Assembly: GCA_050743365.1 (NCBI GenBank)
Contig: JBOGFI010000049.1
Span: forward strand, 1 to 39,050
Source of the DNA: JBOGFI01 sp050743365
GTDB taxonomy: Bacteria > Actinomycetota > Acidimicrobiia > IMCC26256 > JACDBD01
Length of the DNA stretch: 39,050 bases
Direction: 5' to 3'
Position 1 is the stretch's first letter, and each line of letters opens with the position of its first letter. A program made the position numbers and the translations under genes. This document shows, piece after piece, positions 22,789 to 28,999 of this stretch. The notes below the pieces were generated by a model. It made no database searches. It was not told where the DNA came from and worked only from the letters and a program-made list of their open reading frames with translations.

Positions 22789-23123
22789 TGGGTGTAGATG
22801 CAGCTCGTCGGGCAGTCGAGCTCGCCCGGGGTTCTGACCAGCTGCGGGCCCTCGCCGACCCGCTGCGATGGCGGATCGTGGAGCTGCTCGCCGACGAGCA
22901 GCTTTGCGTCTGCCACCTGACCGAGGAGCTCGGCGTCCGCCAGCCGCTGGTGAGCCATCACGTGAAGGTGCTGCGCGACGCCGGTCTCGTCGAAGGGGAG
23001 CGGTTCCGGTACTGGACGTACTACCGGCTCCGCTCCGAGGCACTGGCTGCTCTGGCCGAGCACATGAGCGGTTTGGCTGCGGCTGCGCCGCAGGCCGACG
23101 AGGGCCGTCGCCCGTGTTGTTGA
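22788..23123 (+). CDS. arsR: ArsR arsenic-responsive repressor
   Basis: A 111-aa winged-helix repressor: LRALADPLRWRIVELLADEQLCVCHLTEELGVRQPLVSHHVKVLRDAGLVEGERFRYWTYYRL. The QLCVCHL segment is the ELCVCDL-type As(III)/Sb(III) site on the recognition helix, and the protein ends in RRPCC, adding another vicinal Cys pair. As(III) binding would release DNA. Its last codons overlap the aquaporin start by 10 bp, so arsR, aquaporin and arsC form one coupled operon. The ATG start lies at the edge of an AT-rich tract with no clear ribosome site, so translation may be leaderless. Confidence 0.93.
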   Translation: MGVDAARRAVELARGSDQLRALADPLRWRIVELLADEQLCVCHLTEELGVRQPLVSHHVKVLRDAGLVEGERFRYWTYYRLRSEALAALAEHMSGLAAAAPQADEGRRPCC

Positions 23124-23827
23124 CGCGTCGGGCGCTGGCCGAGGCCCTAGGCACGGCGCTGCTCCTGACTGCGGTCGTGGGCTCGGGCATCGCCGCCCAG
23201 CGCCTCAGCCCCGGCGAGCCCGGGCTCCAGCTCCTCGAGAACGCGGCCGCCACCGCGGTTGCGCTGGTCGCGATCATCCTGGCGGTGGGACCGGTGTCGG
23301 GTGCGCACCTGAACCCGCTGGTGACACTGGTCGACCGTGCCTTCGGCGGGGTGTCGAATCGCGAGGCGGCCGTGTACTGCGGAGCCCAGATCACCGGCGC
23401 CCTGGTGGGCACGGCCCTCGCGAACCTGATGTTCGACCTGCCCGTTCTCGAGGTATCCGATCAGGCGCGAAGCGGTGGTGGGCTCTGGCTCGGCGAGGCG
23501 ATCGCGACCTTCGGGCTCGTGCTGGTCGTCTTCGGGATCGTGCGCTCGGGCCGGGCGTCGCTGGCGCCCTTCGCGGTGGGCGCCTACATCGCGGGGGCGT
23601 ACTGGTTCACCTCGTCGAACTGCTTCGCCAACCCGGCCGTCACCATTGCCCGATCCCTCACGGACACGTTCGCGGGGATCTCGCCCGGCTCGGTTCCGCG
23701 CTTCCTGGTGGCGCAGATCGCCGGCGCCGCGGTGGCGTTGGTCGCCGTCCGCGCGCTGTACCCGACGGTCGCCGCCGCGGCCCGCGACGTGATCGTTCCC
23801 CACCCCGACCAGGAGGTCGCATCGTGA
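23114..23827 (+). CDS. Aquaporin/MIP channel in an arsenic operon
   Basis: A 237-aa MIP-family channel with six hydrophobic segments. The first pore motif is variant (GAHLNPLVTL, NPL instead of NPA); the second is canonical (NCFANPAVTIARSL). The GTG start inside the arsR end gives the normal N-terminus (LLTRRALAEALGTALLLTAVVGSG). Aquaglyceroporins in ars operons are known (AqpS of Sinorhizobium) to let arsenite produced by ArsC leave the cell downhill, replacing an ArsB or Acr3 pump. No such pump is seen here. Its stop overlaps the GTG of the arsC reading frame (GTGA). Substrate is inferred from context. Confidence 0.9.
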   Translation: MLLTRRALAEALGTALLLTAVVGSGIAAQRLSPGEPGLQLLENAAATAVALVAIILAVGPVSGAHLNPLVTLVDRAFGGVSNREAAVYCGAQITGALVGTALANLMFDLPVLEVSDQARSGGGLWLGEAIATFGLVLVVFGIVRSGRASLAPFAVGAYIAGAYWFTSSNCFANPAVTIARSLTDTFAGISPGSVPRFLVAQIAGAAVALVAVRALYPTVAAAARDVIVPHPDQEVAS

Positions 23828-23984
23828 CCGAGGCCGTCGACCGGGTTCTCGCCTATCACCTGCACGCCGTTGCTCCCGGCTCGGCATTGAGTTCGCCGGG
23901 CTGTTCTCGACCGAGACCATCGACCGCTACCTTCAGGAGAGCGCCGACCAATTCGCCAATGCGCCGATCCGCGACTTCATCCCG
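23824..23984 (+). other. Frameshifted N-terminal part of arsC
   Basis: The GTG at 23824 overlaps the aquaporin stop as GTGA, marking the native arsC start (VTEAVDRVLAYHLHAVAP). After about 18 codons the homologous protein continues in another frame: EFAGLFSTETIDRYLQESADQF, then IPVLAERFARERL, the three-helix domain usual at the front of this ArsC type. The switch, within about 23875-23890 (gctcccggctcgg), corresponds to one missing base. The original frame ends at 24051. This is either a sequencing error, a pseudogenising indel, or less likely a -1 recoding site. Confidence 0.65.
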
Positions 23985-24455
23985 GTGTTGGCCGAACGCT
24001 TCGCGCGCGAGCGTCTCCGCGCCGTTGCACAAGTCGAAGGCAAGCTCGTGAAGGAAGTTCCCGAAGTCCTCTTCATCTGTGTCCAGAACGCCGGCCGCAG
24101 CCAGATGGCCGCCGCCCTCCTGGACCACCACGCCAAGGGGCGGGTCCACGTGCGTTCCGCGGGCAGCGAACCAGCCGACCAGATCAACCCAGCTGTGCTC
24201 GAGGCCATGAGCGAGATCGGCGTCGACCTGGCCAAGGAGTTCCCCAAGCCCCTCACCGACGAGGTCGTCCGGGCCGCCGATGTCGTGATCACGATGGGTT
24301 GCGGCGACGCCTGTCCCACCTACCCCGGCAAGCGCTACCTCGACTGGGAGCTCGACGACCCCGCCGGGAGGTCCCTCGAGCAGGTCCTGCCCATCCGCGA
24401 CGAGATCGACCGCCGCGTGCGCGCCCTTCTCGACGAGCTCGTCGGGGCGCGGTAG
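23985..24455 (+). CDS. arsC: Arsenate reductase ArsC, low-MW phosphatase type
   Basis: The intact reading frame from GTG 23985 covers 156 aa, including the full catalytic domain. The phosphate-loop is CVQNAGRS (C-x5-R-S, about residue 32), followed by GSEPADQINPAV. The redox cysteines and final loop are in ITMGCGDACPTYPGKRYLDWELDDPAG, with the general-acid Asp in DW/DDP. This reduces arsenate to arsenite using thioredoxin or mycothiol-type thiols. The missing upstream part (a three-helix N-terminal domain) is present but out of frame, so this may be translated as a shorter, still active enzyme or the gene may be broken. Last gene of the arsR-aquaporin-arsC operon. Confidence 0.88.
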   Translation: MLAERFARERLRAVAQVEGKLVKEVPEVLFICVQNAGRSQMAAALLDHHAKGRVHVRSAGSEPADQINPAVLEAMSEIGVDLAKEFPKPLTDEVVRAADVVITMGCGDACPTYPGKRYLDWELDDPAGRSLEQVLPIRDEIDRRVRALLDELVGAR

Positions 24456-24469
24456 GAGGGCGCAACTAC

Positions 24470-24498
24470 TTGACAGAGTCCTACAACTTTCGTAGCGT
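24470..24498 (+). promoter_or_regulatory. Promoter of the MarR-amidohydrolase operon
   Basis: TTGACA (24470-24475), 17-bp spacer, TAGCGT (24493-24498). The predicted transcription start falls at or beside the MarR ATG at 24506, so the mRNA would be leaderless. The spacer contains a short dyad CTAC-7-GTAG where MarR could bind. Confidence 0.65.
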
Positions 24499-24505
24499 GA
24501 ACTCC

Positions 24506-24976
24506 ATGGCCGCCGGCGATGGCGTCGAACGGGCGCTGGAGACGCTGTTCCGGCTGAACGCCAGCCGCAAGGTGCACGCGCGCCGGGCAGCGGCGGCCGG
24601 CGTGGTGATCTCCCAGCCCGGCTTCGTCCTGCTCCGCCGCATCCAGGAGGACGGGCCGCTCTCGCTGGGGGAGCTGGCGAGGCTGACCGACATGGACCCG
24701 GCCGCGACCGGGCGCCAGATCCGCCAGCTCGAGCAGGACGGCCTGGTCGAGCGCGGCCCGAGCTCGGCCGACGGCCGGGTCACGTACGTGCGGGTGACGC
24801 CCGCAGGGGACGACGTCCGGCGACGGATCAGCGAGGTGCTCGACCAGCACATGGAAGACGTGCTCCACGAGTGGTCGAAGGCCGACCGCGCCGACCTGGC
24901 CCGGCTCCTGTCCCGACTCGTCGACGACCTGCGTTCCGCGCACTACCGAACCGTCGCCGACGAACGGATCGCATGA
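24506..24976 (+). CDS. MarR-family transcriptional regulator
   Basis: A 156-aa winged-helix regulator: LETLFRLNASRKVHARRAAAAGVVISQPGFVLLRRIQEDGPLSLGELARLTDMDPAATGRQIRQLEQDGLVERGPSSADGRVTYVRVTPAG, the full MarR DNA-binding core with the wing D-G-R. MarR proteins usually bind small aromatic ligands and repress catabolic or export genes. The ATG start is supported by a consensus promoter ending a few bases upstream; a GTG three codons earlier is the alternative. It precedes two amidohydrolases and an SDR in what looks like one operon, which it probably autoregulates. Confidence 0.92.
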   Translation: MAAGDGVERALETLFRLNASRKVHARRAAAAGVVISQPGFVLLRRIQEDGPLSLGELARLTDMDPAATGRQIRQLEQDGLVERGPSSADGRVTYVRVTPAGDDVRRRISEVLDQHMEDVLHEWSKADRADLARLLSRLVDDLRSAHYRTVADERIA

Positions 24977-24992
24977 GGAGGGCAGGGTCGAG

Positions 24993-25856
24993 ATGATGCC
25001 CCGTGACGTCGGCATCGTGGACCTGATGATCGGGTTCCCCAGCGCCGACGCCACGCGCCACTACGAGTTCTTGAAGCCGCAGCTACGCGACGCCGAGAGC
25101 GCGGCGATGGTGTTCCCGGCCGGCTACATGTTCAAGGACGTGCCCAACCGCCTCGACGAGGGCCGGGACCCCGTGGCGGTCACGCTGGGGGAGATGGACG
25201 GTCACGGCGTCGCCATCGGGCTCGTGGGCCTCGGGGGCGAGGCGGCCGCCCGGGCGTTGAAGGAGCATCCCGACCGCTTCGAGGCCAGCCTGGAGATCGA
25301 CCCCAACGACATCACGGGTGCGGTCCGCCGGATCCGCCGGTCCCACGACGAGTACGGGATCAAGGCGGTGACGTCGTTCCCCGCCGGGTGCAACCCCCAG
25401 GTACCGGTCAGCGACCGGCGCTACTACGCCGTGTACCAGGCCTGCATCGACCTCGACATCCCGATCATCGTCAACGCCGGGGTCGCGGGCCCACGCGTGC
25501 CGTCAGCGTGCCAGGACGTCATGCACTTCGACCAGGTCTGCTACGACTTCCCCGAGCTGCGCATCGTGATGCGCCACGGCGCCGAGCCGTGGGAGCAGCT
25601 GGCGGTCAAGCTCATGCTGAAGTGGCCGGGCCTCCACTACATGACCAGCGCGTTCGCGCCCAGGTACTACCCGAAGGCGATCGTCGACTACGCCAACACC
25701 CGCGGCGCCGACAAGGTCATGTACGCGGGGTACTACCCGATGGGCCTCAGCCTCGAGCGCATCTTCACCGAGCTGCCAGCCGTCCCGTTCCGCGACCACG
25801 TGTGGCCCAAGTTCCTCCGGGAGAACGCCGTGCGCGTGCTCAAGCTGGGGGACTGA
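24993..25856 (+). CDS. Amidohydrolase-family (PF04909-like) protein, divergent active site
   Basis: A 287-aa TIM-barrel protein of the amidohydrolase-2 group: GIVDLMIGFPSADATRHYEFLKP at the start, HPDRFEASLEIDPND in the middle, IPIIVNAGVAGPR, and LRIVMRHGAEPWEQLAVKLMLKWPGLHYMTSAFAPRYYPK. The usual N-terminal D-x-H metal motif reads D-L-M, and the usual GSDYP motif near the end reads AGYYP. Several metal ligands thus appear absent, and the enzyme may be non-canonical or act with its operon partner. ATG 24993 (or 24996) follows GAGGAGGGCAGG. Members of this group are often decarboxylases or hydrolases; the substrate is unknown. Confidence 0.88.
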   Translation: MMPRDVGIVDLMIGFPSADATRHYEFLKPQLRDAESAAMVFPAGYMFKDVPNRLDEGRDPVAVTLGEMDGHGVAIGLVGLGGEAAARALKEHPDRFEASLEIDPNDITGAVRRIRRSHDEYGIKAVTSFPAGCNPQVPVSDRRYYAVYQACIDLDIPIIVNAGVAGPRVPSACQDVMHFDQVCYDFPELRIVMRHGAEPWEQLAVKLMLKWPGLHYMTSAFAPRYYPKAIVDYANTRGADKVMYAGYYPMGLSLERIFTELPAVPFRDHVWPKFLRENAVRVLKLGD

Positions 25857-25857
25857 A

Positions 25858-26031
25858 GTGCAGCGGATCGACTACGCCGGCAGCGTCCACGACCAGGAAG
25901 AGATCGACGCCGTCGTCGACGTCCTCCAGGGCCTCATCCTGCCGTCCAACCACTCCCTCGACGACGCGGACGTCGACTACATCTGGGAGGCCGCCGACGC
26001 GTTCCTCGCCAAGCAAGGACTCGACCGATGA
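25858..26031 (+). CDS. 57-aa ORF resembling spliced ends of a DegT/DnrJ aminotransferase
   Basis: It begins VQRIDYAGSVHDQEEIDAVVDVLQG and ends ILPSNHSLDDADVDYIWEAADAFLAKQ. The first stretch resembles the N-terminal entry of DegT/DnrJ/EryC1/StrS PLP enzymes (an x-Y-G-x-EEI-x-AVV-x-VL pattern); the second resembles their C-terminal end (LPxHxxLxDxDVDY, with two acidic residues and a helix). The entire catalytic domain, including the PLP lysine, is missing. It is placed between the amidohydrolases: GTG start one base after the previous stop, and ATGA overlap with the next gene, so translation is coupled. It is either an internal-deletion relic or a real small protein. The family resemblance is from memory and needs a search. 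Confidence 0.55.
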   Translation: MQRIDYAGSVHDQEEIDAVVDVLQGLILPSNHSLDDADVDYIWEAADAFLAKQGLDR

Positions 26032-27227
26032 CAGTGTCGGACCACTACATCCTGATCTCGGCCGACTGCCACGCCGGCGGCAACATGGAGATGTACCGGG
26101 AGTACCTCGACCCGGCGTACGCCGACGAGTTCGAGCGCTGGCGGGGCGGGTACCGGAACCCGTTCCGCGACCTCCAGGGCGGCGGCCGCGCCCGCAACTG
26201 GGACAACGAGCGCCGCATCGCCGAGCTGGAGGCCGACGGGGTCGTCGCCGAGCTCGTGTTCCCCAACACGGTGCCGCCGTTCTTCCCGACGGGTGCGCTC
26301 GTGGCCCCGCCGCCCACCCCGGAGGAGTTCGAGCTGCGTCTCGCCGGCGTCCGGGCCCACAACCGGTGGGTGGCGGACTGGTGCGCCGACTACGCCGAGC
26401 GCCGGGCCGGCATCGCCCAGATCTTCCTGAACGACGTCGACGAGGCCATCGCCGATGTGCGCTGGGCAAAGGAGCACGGTCTGCGCGGCGGCATCCTGCT
26501 GCCGGCGGTGCCGGACGACGCCAAGCACATCAAGCCCCTCTACGCGCCCGACTACGACCCGCTGTGGGCGGTGTGCGAGGAGCTCGACGTCGTCGTGAAC
26601 CACCACTCGGGAGGTGGCTCGCCCGACTACGGGCCCTACCCCGCGGCCGGGGTGCTCTGGATCGCGGAGACGACCTTCTTCTCGCGTCGGGCCCTGACCC
26701 ACCTGCTCCTCGGCGGCGTCTTCGAGCGGTTCCCCGACCTGCGGTTCGTGCTCACCGAGCAGGGCGCGTCGTGGGTCCCGCCCGTGCTCGCGCAGCTCGA
26801 CGCCTTCCACGCCCAGATGAAGACCGGCCGCATCGGAGAGCTCAAGTACGCGCCCGACGAGGTGCTGGCGCTTCCGCCGAGCGAGTACTTCGCCCGCAAC
26901 TGCTGGGTGGGCTGCAGCTTCCCGAGCCCGAAGGAGGCGGCGTGCCGGTACGACATCGGGCTCGACAAGTTCATGTGGGGCAGCGACTACCCGCACCACG
27001 AGAGCACTTACCCGTACACCCGCGAGGGCTTGCGCCGGTCGTTCGCGGGCACCGACCCGGTCGAGCTGCAACAGATCCTCGCCCGGAACGCGGCGACCGT
27101 CTACGGCTTCGACCTCGACCGGCTGGCGCCCGTGGCCGGCCGGGTCGGCCCCACCATCGACGAGTTGGCCCGGCCCCTCGACGCGATCCCGCCCGACGCC
27201 ACCAGCCCCGCCTTCTACCGCGCATGA
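26028..27227 (+). CDS. Amidohydrolase-family metallo-hydrolase (PF04909)
   Basis: A 399-aa TIM-barrel enzyme. The metal motif is SADCHAGG near residue 13 (D-x-H), followed by LRGGILLPAVPDDAKHIKPLYAPDYDPLWAVCEELDVVVNHHSGGG, then LTEQGASWVPPVLAQLD and GSDYPHHESTYP, the usual final metal/acid Asp. It should be active, in contrast to its upstream paralogue. Such proteins hydrolyse or decarboxylate cyclic or aromatic substrates; which one is not determinable here. The ATG overlaps the preceding 57-codon gene (ATGA), and its TGA overlaps the SDR start. Confidence 0.92.
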   Translation: MTVSDHYILISADCHAGGNMEMYREYLDPAYADEFERWRGGYRNPFRDLQGGGRARNWDNERRIAELEADGVVAELVFPNTVPPFFPTGALVAPPPTPEEFELRLAGVRAHNRWVADWCADYAERRAGIAQIFLNDVDEAIADVRWAKEHGLRGGILLPAVPDDAKHIKPLYAPDYDPLWAVCEELDVVVNHHSGGGSPDYGPYPAAGVLWIAETTFFSRRALTHLLLGGVFERFPDLRFVLTEQGASWVPPVLAQLDAFHAQMKTGRIGELKYAPDEVLALPPSEYFARNCWVGCSFPSPKEAACRYDIGLDKFMWGSDYPHHESTYPYTREGLRRSFAGTDPVELQQILARNAATVYGFDLDRLAPVAGRVGPTIDELARPLDAIPPDATSPAFYRA

Positions 27228-28030
27228 AGAGGTTCGCCGCGCGGCGAGCTCTCGTCACCGGCGCCAGCCGCGGCATCGGCGCCGCGCTCGCCGAGCGGCT
27301 CGCAAGCGACGGCGCCGACGTCGCCATCACCGCGCGCACACTCGACCGTCACCCGAACCCGCCCGGAAGCCTCCGGGAGACGGCCGCCCGCCTCCAGCGC
27401 CACGGCGGACGGGTCGCGCTCGTCGTTGCCGACATGGCCGACGAGGCCGACCGGGCCCGCATCGTTCCCGAGGCGGAGGCCGCCCTCAGGGGGCCCGTCG
27501 ACATCCTCGTGAACAACGCCGCCGCCGCGATCTACCAGCCGCTCGTCGACTACCCGCTGCGGCGCCGCAGGCTCGTCTTCGAGGTGAACGTGCACGGCCC
27601 GACGGACCTCGCTCAGGCGGTGATCCCGCGGATGGTCGAACGGGGCCGGGGATGGATCGTGAACGTCTCCAGCGGGACCGCTCGTCTCGCGGAGGGGCCG
27701 CCCTTCCGGACCAGCGGGCTCGGGTCCACGACGGGTGTCTACGGGGCGTCGAAGACCGCGCTCAACCGGCTCACCAATGCCCTCGCCCTGGAGCTGTGGG
27801 GGACCGGGGTGCGGGTCAACACGATCGAGCCCCGGGCCGCGGTCATGAGCGAAGGCGCCACCGCGATCGTGGGCGACACAATCACCGACGACCAGGTCGA
27901 GCCGATGGAGACGATGGTCGAGGCGACCATGGCGCTGTGCGACTGCGACGCGGCGATGACCGGGCAGGTGCACGTGAGCCTCGACCTGATCGAACGGCTC
28001 GGTCTCACCGTCCACGTCACATCGAGCTGA
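27224..28030 (+). CDS. Short-chain dehydrogenase/reductase (SDR)
   Basis: A 268-aa SDR, last gene of the MarR operon. The start ATG forms ATGA with the amidohydrolase stop; a much longer open frame upstream is only read-through in another frame. Motifs: TGASRGIG (about 13-20), TARTLDR after strand 2 (Arg suggests NADP(H)), PVDILVNNAAAA, catalytic Ser in VNVSSGTAR, YGASK, and a C-terminal AMTGQVHVSLDLIERLGL. It shares the PPGSLRETAARL insertion with the SDR at 19-20 kb. It probably acts on the product or precursor of the amidohydrolase reaction. Confidence 0.92.
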   Translation: MKRFAARRALVTGASRGIGAALAERLASDGADVAITARTLDRHPNPPGSLRETAARLQRHGGRVALVVADMADEADRARIVPEAEAALRGPVDILVNNAAAAIYQPLVDYPLRRRRLVFEVNVHGPTDLAQAVIPRMVERGRGWIVNVSSGTARLAEGPPFRTSGLGSTTGVYGASKTALNRLTNALALELWGTGVRVNTIEPRAAVMSEGATAIVGDTITDDQVEPMETMVEATMALCDCDAAMTGQVHVSLDLIERLGLTVHVTSS

Positions 28031-28165
28031 AGGGCGGTTTGTCAAGGATTTGTCCGAAACGAGCGGGTCCGCCGCGCAGGATAAGCGGGTCCTTCCATTC
28101 TGCGGGGAAAAGGGGTATCTCTATGCCGCGGCTTGCCACGGTTCGTGGCGAGAATGGGCCCGGGT

Positions 28166-28191
28166 GGTTGCATTTCGTGTAAAAAGGGTAT
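28166..28191 (+). promoter_or_regulatory. Possible SigF/SigB-type stress promoter
   Basis: GGTTG (28166-28170), 15-bp spacer, GGGTAT (28186-28191). This fits the actinobacterial SigF/SigB consensus (GGTTT or GTTT - 15-17 - GGGTAT). It lies 56 bp before the exported Pro-rich protein gene in a stretch poorer in GC than its surroundings. Confidence 0.4.
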
Positions 28192-28246
28192 GTCTGAGGG
28201 TGCAGGGCGCTCGCTACAGAAAAGTGGCGAGCAGGGAGGTACAGAC

Positions 28247-28846
28247 ATGAAACCCATGATCGTGGGGGCGCTCGGCGCCCTCCTCGCAGGGGTGTTCGGC
28301 GTAGCTCAAGCCCAAGAAGCTCAGCAAGTTCCGACGATCGACATCCCGATCAACACCGTCGTCGACGACGCGCCACCGTTCGAGCAGCACATACTCGCCA
28401 CCCAGGCCGTCGACCCGGCAGAGCAAGGCCTCTCGTGCGAGGTCACCATCATCAGCACCAACCAGGAAAGCGCGCACCCGGGCAACAACCTGGTGATCGG
28501 CTCGAACGGGTCGGCGGTAATCGCCCCCGACGTCGAGCGTGAGGCCGGCGCCGTCACCGAGGCGGTGGGCACCCTCGTGCTTGGGCCCACGGTCACGGTG
28601 GAGTTGCTCCTAGGTCCCGATCACGTGTTCTCGGCCGGCCTGGTCGTGTCGATCGACTGCATCCAGGTGTCTCCGGAGCCGCCCGTGGTGCGCCCGCCCG
28701 TGGTGAACCCGCCGGTGGTGAACCCGCCCGCGGTGAACCCGCCCGCGGTGACGCCACCGTCCCCGGCGAGTACTGGGAACCCGGCGACCGCTGATATCGC
28801 CGTCGCGGCTGCGTCGGTCGTGGCGCCCGCCCGGTTCACCGGCTAG
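28247..28846 (+). CDS. Exported protein with Pro-Val-Asn repeat tail
   Basis: A 199-aa protein. The chosen ATG follows GGGAGGT and gives a signal peptide (MKPMIVGALGALLAGVFGVAQAQ). The central domain (about 30-150) contains two cysteines (SCEVTIISTN and SIDCIQVSPE) that could form a disulfide. It is followed by short tandem repeats PPVV/NPPVV/NPPAV/NPPAV and an Ala/Val-rich end (about 165-199), which looks like a cell-wall-spanning or surface linker; no LPxTG motif is present. I do not recognise a family. A candidate SigF-like promoter upstream suggests stress or developmental expression. Confidence 0.8.
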   Translation: MKPMIVGALGALLAGVFGVAQAQEAQQVPTIDIPINTVVDDAPPFEQHILATQAVDPAEQGLSCEVTIISTNQESAHPGNNLVIGSNGSAVIAPDVEREAGAVTEAVGTLVLGPTVTVELLLGPDHVFSAGLVVSIDCIQVSPEPPVVRPPVVNPPVVNPPAVNPPAVTPPSPASTGNPATADIAVAAASVVAPARFTG

Positions 28847-28873
28847 TCGGCGCATCAGAGCGGCGAGCGTTCA

Positions 28874-28907
28874 GGCGCCGGCCGGGAGACCCCCGCCGGC
28901 CGGCGCC
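28874..28907. terminator. Strong GC hairpin between exported-protein gene and aceE
   Basis: Perfect 12-bp inverted repeat GGCGCCGGCCGG / CCGGCCGGCGCC with a 10-nt loop, 28 bp after the stop of the exported-protein gene. No U-tract follows, so this would be an actinobacterial-type terminator without a tail. Confidence 0.55.
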
Positions 28908-28999
28908 AGAGACGTCCGAAACGCTCCCATGCCCGCGAGGGCCCCGTCGTGCGCTAGCCGCTGGGCGTAACCTCGCGCGAGCCCTGATCGGAGGTGGCG

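Noticed and set aside
25388..27223. Long plus-strand frame continuing into the SDR gene
   Set aside because: Only the part from 27224 is real; upstream is Arg/Pro-rich read-through in a different frame of the amidohydrolase genes.
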